Notes: generated from the letters alone by a model not told the origin. Positions 8,392 to 18,212 are shown, counted from the stretch's first letter. The stretch: 37,344 nucleotides of DNA from JAYQPQ01 sp038145405 (GCA_038145405.1 JAYQPQ010000009.1:1-37344); one strand, 5' to 3'. Program-made: numbers and translations.

Positions 8392-11300
8392 TTATTCGTA
8401 AGACCTTTCACTAAGTCGACGGAAATAATCAGCTGTGGGATCCGTCATTTCCGAACCCGTCTCCCGCGATCCCCGAACAGGCAACCCCTGGCTGCCGACA
8501 TCCCTGGCTGCGGAAATCTCGAGTTCGAGTTTTTCCAGCTGACTGACCAGTGATTGTAGCGCAGCTACGTTTGCCGCCTCGTTACCAGACTGTAAAACGA
8601 ATTCGCGCGCCATGCGTTGTGCTTCGAGCAGCTGTTCAGTGGAAACCCCGGCGCTGATCAGTTCGTTGCTCAGGGCCAACAATTGGCTTGCAGCCAGAGC
8701 CGCCTGCTCATCGAAATCTGCCGTGCGCAGCGCCTCGGGATCCCAACCCTGCCAGTTGCCCTGCCAATTTTGATAGTCCCAGCCGGTGACACCGCCGCGC
8801 CAGGGTCCGTTAAGGTTGCCGCCAAAGCCACCAGAGTTGCCATCGGCGCCTCCGCCTCGCTGGCCTCCCTGCGCGGCTTGCTGACCGCCCTCTTGGCCCT
8901 GGCCAGCCTGCTGTCCTTGTTGACCCTGACCGGCCTGCTGGGCTGCTTGTCCCTGCTGTCCGGGTTGGTTACTGCCGGATTGCAGGTTGCGACTCAGTTG
9001 ATCGCGCAACTGGCGCAGCTGATCCTCGGCAGAAACCTGTTGGCGGGGTTCGCCGCCTAAGCCAAGCTCGTTAACGGCCAGCTGGCGTGCGTCATCCAGA
9101 TCTTCCTGCAGCCGATCGAGAATGTCCGAAGTGGTAGCTTCGCGCGAGGCAGCGGCCGGTGCCAAACCTGCTTCGATGGTATTGGCAGCGTCCTCCAGCC
9201 GAGCTTCCAGACGGGTGACGCGCATCAGATCCAGCGCGCTGCGCAGCGTAACTGCCGACCCCGGCATGTCGTCTTCGATGCGTTCGGCGGTCTGGGCGAT
9301 GTCCTGCTCCAGCTCGCGCACTTCATCGGCCATTGCTCTTTTGCGTTCTGTCAAATCCTGGGTTTCTTCCGGGGTCAGGCCACTGGTATAGGTGCCGTTG
9401 CGACGGCGCAGGTCCATGGCGTCGTTGAGCGATTGCTGCAGACGTTCGTTCATCTCGGCTTGTTCCTGGCGCAGCTGCTCAACCTGGTCGCTGAAGCGTT
9501 CAAAACTGTCGCCAATCTGTTGCTGGCGGGCTTCGGCCAATTCATCGAGAGTGCGCTGCAACTGCTCGCTGGCGGCACTGGCGGCACTGGCACTGGCCTG
9601 CCCAGATTGGGTGCCAGAAGCCTGGCCGGCTTGTCCGGCCTGACCCTGTTGTCCTTGCTGACCCTGCTGCCCTTGTTCGCCCTGCTGGCCGGAAGCCTGG
9701 CGCATGGCATCGATCACGTCGTCCAGCTGGCGCTGCAGATTTTCGGCCTGCCGCTGATCCTGATTGTTACCCTGCTGGGCGCTCTGTTGCTGCATGCGCT
9801 CGAGCTGTTCGCGCAATTGCTCGGCCTGGCGACGCAACTGATCCTGTTGCCAGCGCTCGGCCAGACTCAGCCCATTGTTGCGTTGCGCCTGCTCGGCCAG
9901 CTGTTCCTGGCGGCGCGCCAGATCCTGCAGCTGGTCAAAGGCGTCGTCCATCCCGGTTTGAGGTTCCTGCAAGCTGGCCGACTGACGCGTCTCATACTGG
10001 TTCTGCGTCAGATCCATTTCCAGTTCGTAGATATCGGCCATATCGCGCGCCGCACTGCCTCCACCACCGCCACCACCGCCCGCAGGGTCGTTGCTCATGG
10101 ACACCTGAATATCGCGGAACACGGCTTCCGCACGCAGCAGGAACTGCAGAGCCTTCTGCTGTGAGGGAATGGATTCGTCCAGTTCGGTTTCGTCTAGGTG
10201 GCGCACAGCGGGCTCCATGGCCACCAGAGCTTCCTCGAGATTTTCGATAAAGCGCGAGATTTCCGGGTCGGCGCTGTCCAGTCCGCGCGCCTGGGCGCGC
10301 TGAATCAGGGTATCGGTCTGCTCGGCCAGTGTCAGCTGCAACTCGGACAGCATGTCGGCGTTGTCTTCAATGTATTGCGCGTCGACTTGCTGGTCGTCGG
10401 CTTGCTGCTTGTTCAAGTTCCAGGTGGCGACCAGAATTTCGCGCTGCCGGGCGGAAATTTCCTCTTCGCCGCCACCGCCTGCGCCACCGCCGCCACCACC
10501 GCCGGCACTTTGTGACTGGGAGTAGCGCTTTTCAAAGGGTTGCACATCGATGAAGTAGATATCGGACGACGCCACTTGCTTGTGGTCTTCCACTTCCAGG
10601 TAGTAGCTGATCAGATCGCCTGGCACCAGACCGTTGTCTTCCGCCGCCATGTTCTCGAGGAAGAGCAGGTGATCCAGGGTAACATCGGCACCCTGTGCGA
10701 CCAGATCCTGCTGTACCCATGTGCCGCCATTTACCGAGTAGAACAGACGCGCCTTGTTGATGCCGTAATCGTCGTCGGCACGGAAGCGCAGCGACACTTC
10801 TTCGATATTGGAGGCGCTCCAGTCGCCGCCCGGCTTGACCGGCGTAATGCGCGGCTCGCCGTCGGCCAGTACGCGAATGGCATAGTCTTCGGTCAGTCGA
10901 ATCAGATCGCCATCAAAGCGGTCGGTCAGGTAGTACTCACCCGGCTCGATGAGCGCGAAGGTCACGGTGCTGATATTACCCTCGGTCTGCAGAGAGGTCG
11001 GGGTGTCGTTGATCAGAATCTCGCCAGCATTGAGCGGCCGATCCGTGTGAATGTTGAGGGTGATCTGCGTCCCTTCGACACCCTGAATATGGGTGGCAAA
11101 TTCCTGGGTGCGTTGATCCAGCCCGGTCCAATCGGGATAGTCGTATTGCAGGGTGATGCGCTCGACCGTGGGCATGTCGACTATCTCGACCCGATAACGT
11201 TCACTGCTTACGCCGGCAGCACTGACGTAATAACTTAAGGGATCGTGCACGCCGTAGAAGCGGAAGCTGAATCCCTGGCCATCGCGCTGCATAGGCACTT

Positions 11301-11988
11301 CCTGCCAGGGGCCCCCATCGTATTGAGCGTAGAGCGTTGCCTGGCCGGGAGAAAATCCCTGCGGCAAGGCGGCGATATCGATACTGGCACCGCGCTTGAT
11401 GCGTCGGTCACCCGGTTCTACCGCGATACTTTGCGCCGGCACCAGACCGTCGACCAGCCAACCGAAGAGGTAGTGACGCGCCCCGAAGGACCAGTTGCCC
11501 GGAGCCAGGAGCAGCAGCCAGAGCGCCAGCAATGCACCGGCAGCGCCGACTGCACGGAAGGTCAGCAGGTGGCGCGCATCGACCAACGCGGCAGGGGCGA
11601 TATTGGCCGCACGCTGCCAGACATCGGCGCTGAGCAGCCCCAGCATGGGGTTGCCGGGCTGGCGCTCCTGCATTTCAGTGAGCGTGCGCAGGCGACCGTC
11701 AAATTCCGGATAGCGCTGTTCGACCAGATCGACGCCGCGACGGCGGATACGCCAGAGCGGCCACCAGAGCAGGCCGACAGCGACCGCCAGCAGGGCCAGC
11801 AGGAGCAGGCTGCGCAATAGCAGAGTCGAGCTGTCGCTGTAGGCGAATCGATCGCCGCTCCAGGCGGCAGCCAGTGTCAGCAGGGCCAAAACCAGCAGGG
11901 CAATAGCCCCGGCACGCCAGTAGCTGTAAAGCCTGAGACGTTGCTGGCAGCTTGCCAGCCAGCTTTGCAATTGCGTCCAGTTGCTCAT
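8392..11988 (-). CDS. Giant DUF4175 membrane protein with Gln/Gly-rich coiled-coil tail
   Basis: A 1198-residue protein of the DUF4175 (TIGR02302-like) group, of unknown function. N-terminal membrane helices lie at about 25-43, 55-79 and 143-162. Next comes a probably beta-rich extracytoplasmic region (about 180-485), with phrases such as YDYPDWTGL and LRFRADDDYGINKARLFYSVNGG, typical of the family. The rest is a long charged coiled coil (about 510-1150) broken by poly-glycine at 495-508 and 636-644 and Gln-Gly tracts at 767-797 and 1005-1058. I chose ATG 11988, which overlaps the upstream VWA gene stop as ATGA and has an AGG-containing Shine-Dalgarno; the longer frame from 12075 would overlap that gene by 90 bp. 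Its position among MoxR, DUF58 and VWA genes suggests a structural or scaffold part of the machine (inference). Confidence 0.85.
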   Translation of the reverse strand: MSNWTQLQSWLASCQQRLRLYSYWRAGAIALLVLALLTLAAAWSGDRFAYSDSSTLLLRSLLLLALLAVAVGLLWWPLWRIRRRGVDLVEQRYPEFDGRLRTLTEMQERQPGNPMLGLLSADVWQRAANIAPAALVDARHLLTFRAVGAAGALLALWLLLLAPGNWSFGARHYLFGWLVDGLVPAQSIAVEPGDRRIKRGASIDIAALPQGFSPGQATLYAQYDGGPWQEVPMQRDGQGFSFRFYGVHDPLSYYVSAAGVSSERYRVEIVDMPTVERITLQYDYPDWTGLDQRTQEFATHIQGVEGTQITLNIHTDRPLNAGEILINDTPTSLQTEGNISTVTFALIEPGEYYLTDRFDGDLIRLTEDYAIRVLADGEPRITPVKPGGDWSASNIEEVSLRFRADDDYGINKARLFYSVNGGTWVQQDLVAQGADVTLDHLLFLENMAAEDNGLVPGDLISYYLEVEDHKQVASSDIYFIDVQPFEKRYSQSQSAGGGGGGGAGGGGEEEISARQREILVATWNLNKQQADDQQVDAQYIEDNADMLSELQLTLAEQTDTLIQRAQARGLDSADPEISRFIENLEEALVAMEPAVRHLDETELDESIPSQQKALQFLLRAEAVFRDIQVSMSNDPAGGGGGGGGSAARDMADIYELEMDLTQNQYETRQSASLQEPQTGMDDAFDQLQDLARRQEQLAEQAQRNNGLSLAERWQQDQLRRQAEQLREQLERMQQQSAQQGNNQDQRQAENLQRQLDDVIDAMRQASGQQGEQGQQGQQGQQGQAGQAGQASGTQSGQASASAASAASEQLQRTLDELAEARQQQIGDSFERFSDQVEQLRQEQAEMNERLQQSLNDAMDLRRRNGTYTSGLTPEETQDLTERKRAMADEVRELEQDIAQTAERIEDDMPGSAVTLRSALDLMRVTRLEARLEDAANTIEAGLAPAAASREATTSDILDRLQEDLDDARQLAVNELGLGGEPRQQVSAEDQLRQLRDQLSRNLQSGSNQPGQQGQAAQQAGQGQQGQQAGQGQEGGQQAAQGGQRGGGADGNSGGFGGNLNGPWRGGVTGWDYQNWQGNWQGWDPEALRTADFDEQAALAASQLLALSNELISAGVSTEQLLEAQRMAREFVLQSGNEAANVAALQSLVSQLEKLELEISAARDVGSQGLPVRGSRETGSEMTDPTADYFRRLSERSYE

Positions 11989-13982
11989 CTTGCTACCTGC
12001 CTTCGCACCCGCAGGTGCGCATTTGCGGCGATTGATTCTGCCAGAATTACCAGCAATACCAGCAGAAGCAACCAATTTTCAAAACTTTGCCATTGGGAGC
12101 CGGGCCCCGCGGGATCCATACCAGCCACCAGTTCCGGTGGCGCCGCATTGGCGAGTTCGATCCAGCGACTGCTTTGCTCTGCGGCCATAGGCGTCAGATC
12201 TGACTCGGCAGTGGGCGTATTGATCGCGACATAGCTGGAGGAGGTCGCCGCCTGCAATTCGTACACGCCGGGCTCAGTCAGCTTGACCAGATTGACCTGA
12301 TTCAGCTGGCTCAGTTCCAGCAGCGGCGTTGCGGAAGGACCGATAATCTGTTGCAACGGCACGCTGATCGCACTGTCGGCGGAGCGTCCAGCCATGAGGC
12401 TGGAGCCTGTCTGCAGTCCCTCCGGCGCCACATAGGTGGCGGACAGCCATTGCAGTGCATTGGTCAGCAGGGGAACGAAGGCCGGCGCCAGTGGCAGGTT
12501 GGACCAGCTGCTGTCCAGCGGGCTGGTGAATAGCAGCAGGCGTCCGTTGCCCAAGCGGTGCTCCAGGGCCCAGGGTTCGCCACTGCCCAATTGCACTATC
12601 ACCCGGCTGCCATTGGCGGGGCTCAGACTGACCCAGCGGTAGAGACTGATGGCATTGCCCAGATTCAGGTTGTCCAGCAGCGGGTGTGCAGTGCTACTGG
12701 CTACCAGGCTTTGTCGACTGGCCGAGGGGCCAGGCAGGCCGTCGGCGCGGATGGCATCGCCGCTGAGCGGTACCTGGCTCAGCGACAGGCTGGCCTGACC
12801 CAGGGCGGCAAGCAGGTTGCCGCCGTCGCGCACAAAGCCTTCCAGATCTGAGCGCAGGCTGGCGGGAAGTGCCCCCAGGTCGGTGGCCACCACCAGATCA
12901 TAATCTGCCAGATTGTAACGCCCGCTGTCGCTCATAAAGCGGGTATTCAGGTCGACGCCCTGCTCGCTGAGCGTATCCAGCGCCGTCTCGACGAACAGTC
13001 CATCCGACAGATCCGGCCGGTGCGTTAATATCAGCACGCGTTGGCGCACCGAGCGATCCACAGCCAGAAAGAAGCGGTTGTCCGCGGCCAGGTCGTCCTC
13101 GGCCAGCCAACGCAACTCGAAGCGATTGCCGCCCGGTAACAGCTGGAGCGCTGACAGATCGAAGTCCAGTTGGCGGGCACCCGGCGCCAGCAGCTCGCGG
13201 CGCAACAGATTGCCGTTGAGCCAGATTTCCAGCTCGCCCGGCTGTGCCGGCAGAGCGCCGGTAAAGGCGACCGCAAGCTGACCCTGATTCCAGGTGGCGG
13301 TGACCCGTGCGTTTGTCTGTTCCTCGCCCACGGGCACCAGCTGCATACTGCTGGCCGCCGCTGGAACCAGGTCGGCAAAGCGTTCCGGCAGATTGCTGCG
13401 CTGCAGATCAGATATCAGAACCAGATCGCGGTGCGTATTGGCGCTGCGCACTAGGGCATTGAGCTGTTGCATGGCGACGCCATAGTCCATGCTGCCGGTG
13501 CCGGGCTCGAGTCGCTCTAATAATCGGCGAATTTCGTCGCGATCGCTGGTCACGGCGGACAGAGCCGCCAGGTTTTCGCCCATGCTGAACAGCTGCACAC
13601 GTGCTTCGCCGGGCAGGTCGTCCAGCACTTGCCGGGCAGCCCCAACGGCCTGCGCGAAGCGTCCTTCGGCGGCCATGGAGAGCGAGGTATCCACCACCAG
13701 GTAATGGGTGCGGTCGGCTTCATCCAGGGCCGCAGTGGCGTCCCGCTCCAGCGCCGGCTTGGCAAAAAGCAGCACAAGCAAAATCAGCGCCAGTAAACGC
13801 GCTGCCAAGAGCAGCAGATAGCGCAGTCGCTGTTCTGTCGCTGCCGTCAGCTTGGTGTGTTTGAGCAAAAAGGTCGCGGTAAAGGGGCGCGTCTCAGGGT
13901 TGCTGTAGTTCATGCGATGCAGCCAGAGTGGCAAGGCAACACCCAGCAGGCCGAGGAAGAAGAGGGGGGCAAAGAAGGTCAT
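11985..13982 (-). CDS. BatA-like membrane protein with VWA domain
   Basis: A 665-residue inner-membrane protein. The N-terminal aerotolerance-regulator module (FAPLFFLGLLGVALPLWLHRM, residues 4-24) is characteristic of BatA/BatB-like proteins; a second helix lies at about 55-75. A von Willebrand factor A domain follows, with a MIDAS-like DTSLSM (98-103). A long periplasmic part (about 150-620) includes a flavodoxin or glutamine-amidotransferase-like segment (YDLVVATDLGALPASLRSDLEGFVRDGG). A last helix (WLLLLVLLVILAESIAA) sits near the C-terminus. GAGGTGA 8-10 nt before ATG 13982 supports the start. VWA proteins are typical partners of MoxR ATPases. It follows the DUF58 gene by 22 bp and overlaps the DUF4175 gene by 4 bp. 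Confidence 0.85.
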   Translation of the reverse strand: MTFFAPLFFLGLLGVALPLWLHRMNYSNPETRPFTATFLLKHTKLTAATEQRLRYLLLLAARLLALILLVLLFAKPALERDATAALDEADRTHYLVVDTSLSMAAEGRFAQAVGAARQVLDDLPGEARVQLFSMGENLAALSAVTSDRDEIRRLLERLEPGTGSMDYGVAMQQLNALVRSANTHRDLVLISDLQRSNLPERFADLVPAAASSMQLVPVGEEQTNARVTATWNQGQLAVAFTGALPAQPGELEIWLNGNLLRRELLAPGARQLDFDLSALQLLPGGNRFELRWLAEDDLAADNRFFLAVDRSVRQRVLILTHRPDLSDGLFVETALDTLSEQGVDLNTRFMSDSGRYNLADYDLVVATDLGALPASLRSDLEGFVRDGGNLLAALGQASLSLSQVPLSGDAIRADGLPGPSASRQSLVASSTAHPLLDNLNLGNAISLYRWVSLSPANGSRVIVQLGSGEPWALEHRLGNGRLLLFTSPLDSSWSNLPLAPAFVPLLTNALQWLSATYVAPEGLQTGSSLMAGRSADSAISVPLQQIIGPSATPLLELSQLNQVNLVKLTEPGVYELQAATSSSYVAINTPTAESDLTPMAAEQSSRWIELANAAPPELVAGMDPAGPGSQWQSFENWLLLLVLLVILAESIAANAHLRVRRQVAR

Positions 13983-14004
13983 GGCGTTAGTTCACCTCGC
14001 TGGC

Positions 14005-14907
14005 CTATCTGCGCATCTGCCGATGCAGCAGGTAGCTTCGCAGCGCCTTTTCCAGCGGCTGGCTAGTATCCACCAGCACATGGTCAGCGCCGGTGCGATG
14101 GGCAATGTTTTTCACCGACTCGATGTGGGCGCGCATGCTGCTGCCGTAGTCGAGGATCTGATCGCCTGGATTGATATTGACCTGCAGTCCGGTCTCGACA
14201 TCTTCCATGCGCACCGGCTTGTCGATCTTGAGGCTGATTTCGCCGGGGTCGAGCACCTGAAAAAGGATCACGTCCTGCCCCAATCCGCTTAGCGGCTTGA
14301 GCTCGTCGAGCATGCACTCGGGGTGATCGAGAAAATCGGAAATCACCGCCAGGATGCCGTTTTGACGCAGCGACTGACAGTAGTGGCGCACCGGGTGACT
14401 ATAGCTGGTGCCGGCCTGCGGCTGGGCGCGCTCGAGCATATGCAGGATGGCGGGAAATGCGTCGGCCGCCGAGCGCGGCGGACGGAAATCGCGCACCTGG
14501 GTGTCGAACACCAGCAGGCCCAGTGCGTCGTGCTGGCGCTTGGCCAGATAGGCCAGGGCCGCAGCTAGAAACTTGGCGCATGCCAGCTTGCTGACCTTGC
14601 CGGTGGCAAAGCCCATGGAAGCACTGGTATCCAGCATCAGGGTCAGGTGGGTGCTGGTTTCACCCAGGTATTGCTTGAGATAGGTGCGGCCGGTGCGGGC
14701 GAACACATTCCAGTCGACAAAGCGCAGATCGTCGCCCGGCTGATAGGCGCGGTACTCGGCGAATTCCTGGCTGAAGCCAAAGCTGGGCGAACGATGCAAG
14801 CCGACCAGCAGCCCCTCGATAGCCGCTCGCGCGACCAGATCGAGGTTGGCTAGCCCGACCAGAATGTCCGGTCGAAGCAGATTTTGCCGCGCGCTTGCCG
14901 TGTTCAT
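14005..14907 (-). CDS. DUF58 protein with VWA-like fold
   Basis: A 300-residue soluble protein of the DUF58 family, almost always encoded next to moxR. The signature YRAYQPGDDLRFVDWNVFAR spans residues 52-71 and is followed by a VWA-like strand with the metal-site-like DTSASMG (93-99). No membrane helices are seen, unlike the longer DUF58 proteins that carry two N-terminal helices; the 300-residue soluble form is the type associated with MoxR. The exact role is unknown; by analogy it may be the substrate adaptor or target of the ATPase. It starts 3 bp after the moxR stop. Confidence 0.9.
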   Translation of the reverse strand: MNTASARQNLLRPDILVGLANLDLVARAAIEGLLVGLHRSPSFGFSQEFAEYRAYQPGDDLRFVDWNVFARTGRTYLKQYLGETSTHLTLMLDTSASMGFATGKVSKLACAKFLAAALAYLAKRQHDALGLLVFDTQVRDFRPPRSAADAFPAILHMLERAQPQAGTSYSHPVRHYCQSLRQNGILAVISDFLDHPECMLDELKPLSGLGQDVILFQVLDPGEISLKIDKPVRMEDVETGLQVNINPGDQILDYGSSMRAHIESVKNIAHRTGADHVLVDTSQPLEKALRSYLLHRQMRR

Positions 14908-14910
14908 GAA

Positions 14911-15927
14911 TTAGATCCGGGCCACCAGTTCGTCGAGAATCTGATCGGCGCTGACCCCGTCCGATTCAGCGAAATAGTTAGTAATCAAACGGTGGCGCAT
15001 GATGGGTTTGGCCAGCGCTGCCAGGTCGTCTTCAGTGACGTGGTAGCGACCTTCGAGCAGGGCGCGGGCTTTGGCTGCCAGCGTGATGAACTGGGTGGCG
15101 CGCACGCTGGCACCGTATTTCAGGTACTTGCGCACGGATTCGGTGGCATTGGGCTCGGAGGCGCGCGTCGAGCGCACCAGGTTGACCGCCTTATCGTATA
15201 TCGCCTGTTCCACCGGCACCTGACGCACCAGCCACTGGAAGCGTTCGATCTGTTCGGCATTGGTGCGCGCTACCACTTCGGGCAGCGGAGTGCCTACCGT
15301 ATTGCGCTCCAGTACCTGCTTTTCCTCCGCTGCACTGAGGTAGTCGAGCAGCACGTTAAAGAGGAAGCGGTCGAGCTGAGCTTCCGGCAGCGGATAGGTG
15401 CCTTCCATCTCGATGGGGTTCTGCGTCGCCAGTACGAAGAAGGGGGAGGGAAGTTTGTGCATGGTGCCGCGCACGGTGACGGAATGCTCCTGCATGGCTT
15501 CCAGCAACGCGGACTGGGTCTTGGGGGGAGTGCGGTTGATCTCGTCGGCCAGCAGCACATTGGCGAACACCGGCCCCGGCACAAAGCGCCAGCTGCGATG
15601 CCCGGTGCCTTCACTCTCGTCGATGATGTCGGTGCCGGTGATATCCGTGGGCATCAGGTCGGGGGTGAACTGGATACGCTTGAAGCTCAGACCCAGCGCC
15701 TGGCTCAGGGTGCGCACCAGCAGTGTCTTGGCGGTACCGGGCATGCCGGTGATCAGGCAGTGTCCTCCCACCAGCAGGGTGATGAGCAGGGATTCCACCA
15801 CCTCTTCCTGGCCGACAATAATTTTGGCCACCTCGCCGCGGATGGCATCCATGGTCTGCTTGAACTCGCCGGCAATGGCTTCGGCGTCAGCGGGCAGTGT
15901 TGCGGAGTTGAGTGATTCGTTGCTCAT
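14911..15927 (-). CDS. MoxR-family AAA+ ATPase
   Basis: Cytoplasmic AAA+ ATPase of the MoxR family (338 residues). These ATPases are thought to act as chaperones that activate or remodel VWA-containing or metal-centre complexes. The P-loop is GMPGTAKT (61-68), the usual MoxR variant. Walker B plus sensor region is VLLADEINRTPPKTQSALLEAMQE (124-147). Sensor 1 is FFVLATQNPIEMEGTYPLPEAQLDRF and the C-terminal lid is AAA_lid_2-like. The start codon overlaps the stop of the upstream peptidase gene (ATGA), implying coupled translation. It is the only ATPase of the nine-gene operon and thus the likely motor. Confidence 0.95.
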   Translation of the reverse strand: MSNESLNSATLPADAEAIAGEFKQTMDAIRGEVAKIIVGQEEVVESLLITLLVGGHCLITGMPGTAKTLLVRTLSQALGLSFKRIQFTPDLMPTDITGTDIIDESEGTGHRSWRFVPGPVFANVLLADEINRTPPKTQSALLEAMQEHSVTVRGTMHKLPSPFFVLATQNPIEMEGTYPLPEAQLDRFLFNVLLDYLSAAEEKQVLERNTVGTPLPEVVARTNAEQIERFQWLVRQVPVEQAIYDKAVNLVRSTRASEPNATESVRKYLKYGASVRATQFITLAAKARALLEGRYHVTEDDLAALAKPIMRHRLITNYFAESDGVSADQILDELVARI

Positions 15928-18212
15928 GAGTTATCCGTCTGGGTCAGTTGAAAGAGGAGTTGTTGGGCTTCGCGAAAAAAGGGAGCGATCTCCAGTGCCT
16001 GCAGCACTTGACGCCGCGCGGCTTCGCGCTCGTTCAGCTGCAGGTGGGCGCGGGCCAGGCCGAGATACACGCTGGCCTTGTCGTGTGGATCCATGGCCAG
16101 CAGTATCTGCCATTCTTCCAGCGCTGCTCGCGCTTGGCCCAGATCCAGGTAGGCTTGGGCCAGATCGCGATGCAATTCCTGCTGGTGCGGCGCGACATAG
16201 CGCAGCGCCTCGCGGACCTGCTGGGCAGCGGCGACATCGCCGCGCTGCTGGTGCAGTTCAGCCAGGCGCGTGAGCAGATCCGGCGCATAGCCGTCTTCGG
16301 CAAAATAACCCTGCAGTGCCTCGTACTCGCCGGCTTCGTCGCTCGTCTGCTGCAGCGCATAAATGCGCGCAGCCCAGGCGGATCGCGGCTCGGTGTCGGC
16401 GCGATAGATATCCAGGCTGGCCTGGGTCAGGTCCAGTACCGCGGGCCAGTTGCCCTCGCCAGCAGCGCTGCCAATGGACTGCTGCAGACTCATCCAGCGG
16501 TCAAAGTTGGTCAGCAGCGTGGCAAAACGGCTGGTCAGCCAAGTATCAAAGTCGCGGTCAAAGGTTGCGGGACGAATATCCAGCACCGTCTCGATGACTT
16601 CATCCGTCGGCAACTGGCTGCGGTAGGCGCGCAGCATGGCCGCCAGCGCGGCGTCGCCCCAGCGCTCGGCGATATAGGAGCAGACCAACCCGGCCTGCAT
16701 ATAGGACACCATGATCTGGTTTTCATAGGTGGGGCGGATAAAGCCGCTGTCGAGGTCGGCCACCGGCAACAGGCGATTGTCCTTAATCGCCTGGAACACG
16801 TAGGGCGGAATTTTCACGCTGCCGATCGGGCCGCTGTGCCATTCCTCGAATACCGACAGGCCCTCGCTGAACCAGCGCGAGGTGCGATTGGACGAAGCCT
16901 CCAGCGTAAAGACGTGTGCCAGTTCATGCCACAGCACGGTGCCCCAGTGGAAATCGCCGGAGGCGCGCCCGGTCGGGCTGTCCATGGCAAACATATAACC
17001 GAAGGCCACGCCCAGCAATCCCACGCCCGGTGTGCCCACGGTGCGCACGGCAAAGTCGTCGTGGTTGGGATAGATTTCGATAATGATGGGCTCTTCCGGA
17101 ATAAACTCATAGCGCTGCGCATAGATGGGTATGGCGCGCCGTAACAGATTGAGCGTGTAGTTTTCCAGGAAGGGTACTTCGTCGCGGCGCAGGCGCAACT
17201 GCACCTCGGCAAAGCGCGTCCCCCCCCCTGCTTCGTACTCGATGCGATCCTCCAGCAGCAGGTAGTCGCCGAAGGTGTCCATCAACCGCAGCATGTTCAC
17301 TGTTTCGATATTGAAGGGGTCGCCAGCGTAGGAGGCCTCCAGGTGGGGCTTGGCTTCGTTGATGCGGTTGATGCGGGTCAGATTAATACCCAGGGCCGAG
17401 CGCGCCACCCAGTTGCGCGGATCCACCTCGACGCCGCGTTCCAGGAAGGCCACTGCCTGGCGGTATTGAAAGGTCAGCTCGGCAAAATAGGCGAGATTAA
17501 CAAACAGATCGCCATAGCTGGGGTTGTAGGTCAGTGCGCGCTCAATCCATGGGCTGACGACCTGGCCTTCCAGGTAATCCGCGGCGGCGTACATGGCTTG
17601 AATCTCGGTTGGCGGATAGCGGTCGCCAGCCAGCTCCAGCGCTTCGTCCAGGTAGGGGCGGGCGCCGTCCACATCGCGTTTTTCCAGCATCAGTTTGGCC
17701 AGAATAAGCAGGGCGCGAATATTGTCCGTATTGTCTTCGAGAATGTCGTAAATCTCGTCCTGCACCTCGCCGCGGAACTGGGAGGTGATGGCCGCAGCCA
17801 CGCCGACTCTAGCCGGCTGGTAGTCCGCATCGATCTGCAGTGCCTCGCCGAACAGTTCGATAGCATCCTGATCCTGAAAAGTCTCCAGGTAGAGATAGCC
17901 CCAGCGCGTTTTAATGCCGGGGTGATCCGGCTGTTGGGTCACGGCCGTGGCAAACAGGGTGTTGGCCCGGCGCACGTCGCCCAGGGCCCAGCTGGCTTCG
18001 GCCTGCAGGGCTGCCTCGGTGGTGGCAAACACCAGATTGCTGAAGCATTCGCGGGCCGCGCTGTCTTGCCCCGACCACAGCATTTGATCGCAGGGCTGCA
18101 GACGAGCATCGCGCTCGCCGCTGTAATCAACCGTATAGGCAGCAGTGTCCTGAGAGGCGAGACAGCTTGCTACCGCTAACAGGGCCGGATGCAGCAGCTG
18201 CCTAGCGCGCAT
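15924..18212 (-). CDS. Exported TPR protein with gluzincin (peptidase MA-like) metallopeptidase domain
   Basis: A 762-residue exported protein. A signal peptide (about 1-25, MRARQLLHPALLAVASCLAS...) is followed by several TPR-like helical repeats (about 40-320). A zinc-peptidase domain has HELAH (430-434 counting from 18215) and the downstream glutamate in WFSEGLSVFEE (E451). This HExxH-16-E arrangement is that of gluzincins, as in peptidase_MA_2 domains. More TPR-like repeats close the protein (about 600-755). All zinc ligands are present, so it should be active, but no substrate is known. ATG 18212 is chosen; a GTG one codon earlier is possible. It overlaps the caspase-like gene upstream by 11 bp and moxR downstream by 4 bp. 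Confidence 0.85.
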   Translation of the reverse strand: MRARQLLHPALLAVASCLASQDTAAYTVDYSGERDARLQPCDQMLWSGQDSAARECFSNLVFATTEAALQAEASWALGDVRRANTLFATAVTQQPDHPGIKTRWGYLYLETFQDQDAIELFGEALQIDADYQPARVGVAAAITSQFRGEVQDEIYDILEDNTDNIRALLILAKLMLEKRDVDGARPYLDEALELAGDRYPPTEIQAMYAAADYLEGQVVSPWIERALTYNPSYGDLFVNLAYFAELTFQYRQAVAFLERGVEVDPRNWVARSALGINLTRINRINEAKPHLEASYAGDPFNIETVNMLRLMDTFGDYLLLEDRIEYEAGGGTRFAEVQLRLRRDEVPFLENYTLNLLRRAIPIYAQRYEFIPEEPIIIEIYPNHDDFAVRTVGTPGVGLLGVAFGYMFAMDSPTGRASGDFHWGTVLWHELAHVFTLEASSNRTSRWFSEGLSVFEEWHSGPIGSVKIPPYVFQAIKDNRLLPVADLDSGFIRPTYENQIMVSYMQAGLVCSYIAERWGDAALAAMLRAYRSQLPTDEVIETVLDIRPATFDRDFDTWLTSRFATLLTNFDRWMSLQQSIGSAAGEGNWPAVLDLTQASLDIYRADTEPRSAWAARIYALQQTSDEAGEYEALQGYFAEDGYAPDLLTRLAELHQQRGDVAAAQQVREALRYVAPHQQELHRDLAQAYLDLGQARAALEEWQILLAMDPHDKASVYLGLARAHLQLNEREAARRQVLQALEIAPFFREAQQLLFQLTQTDNS

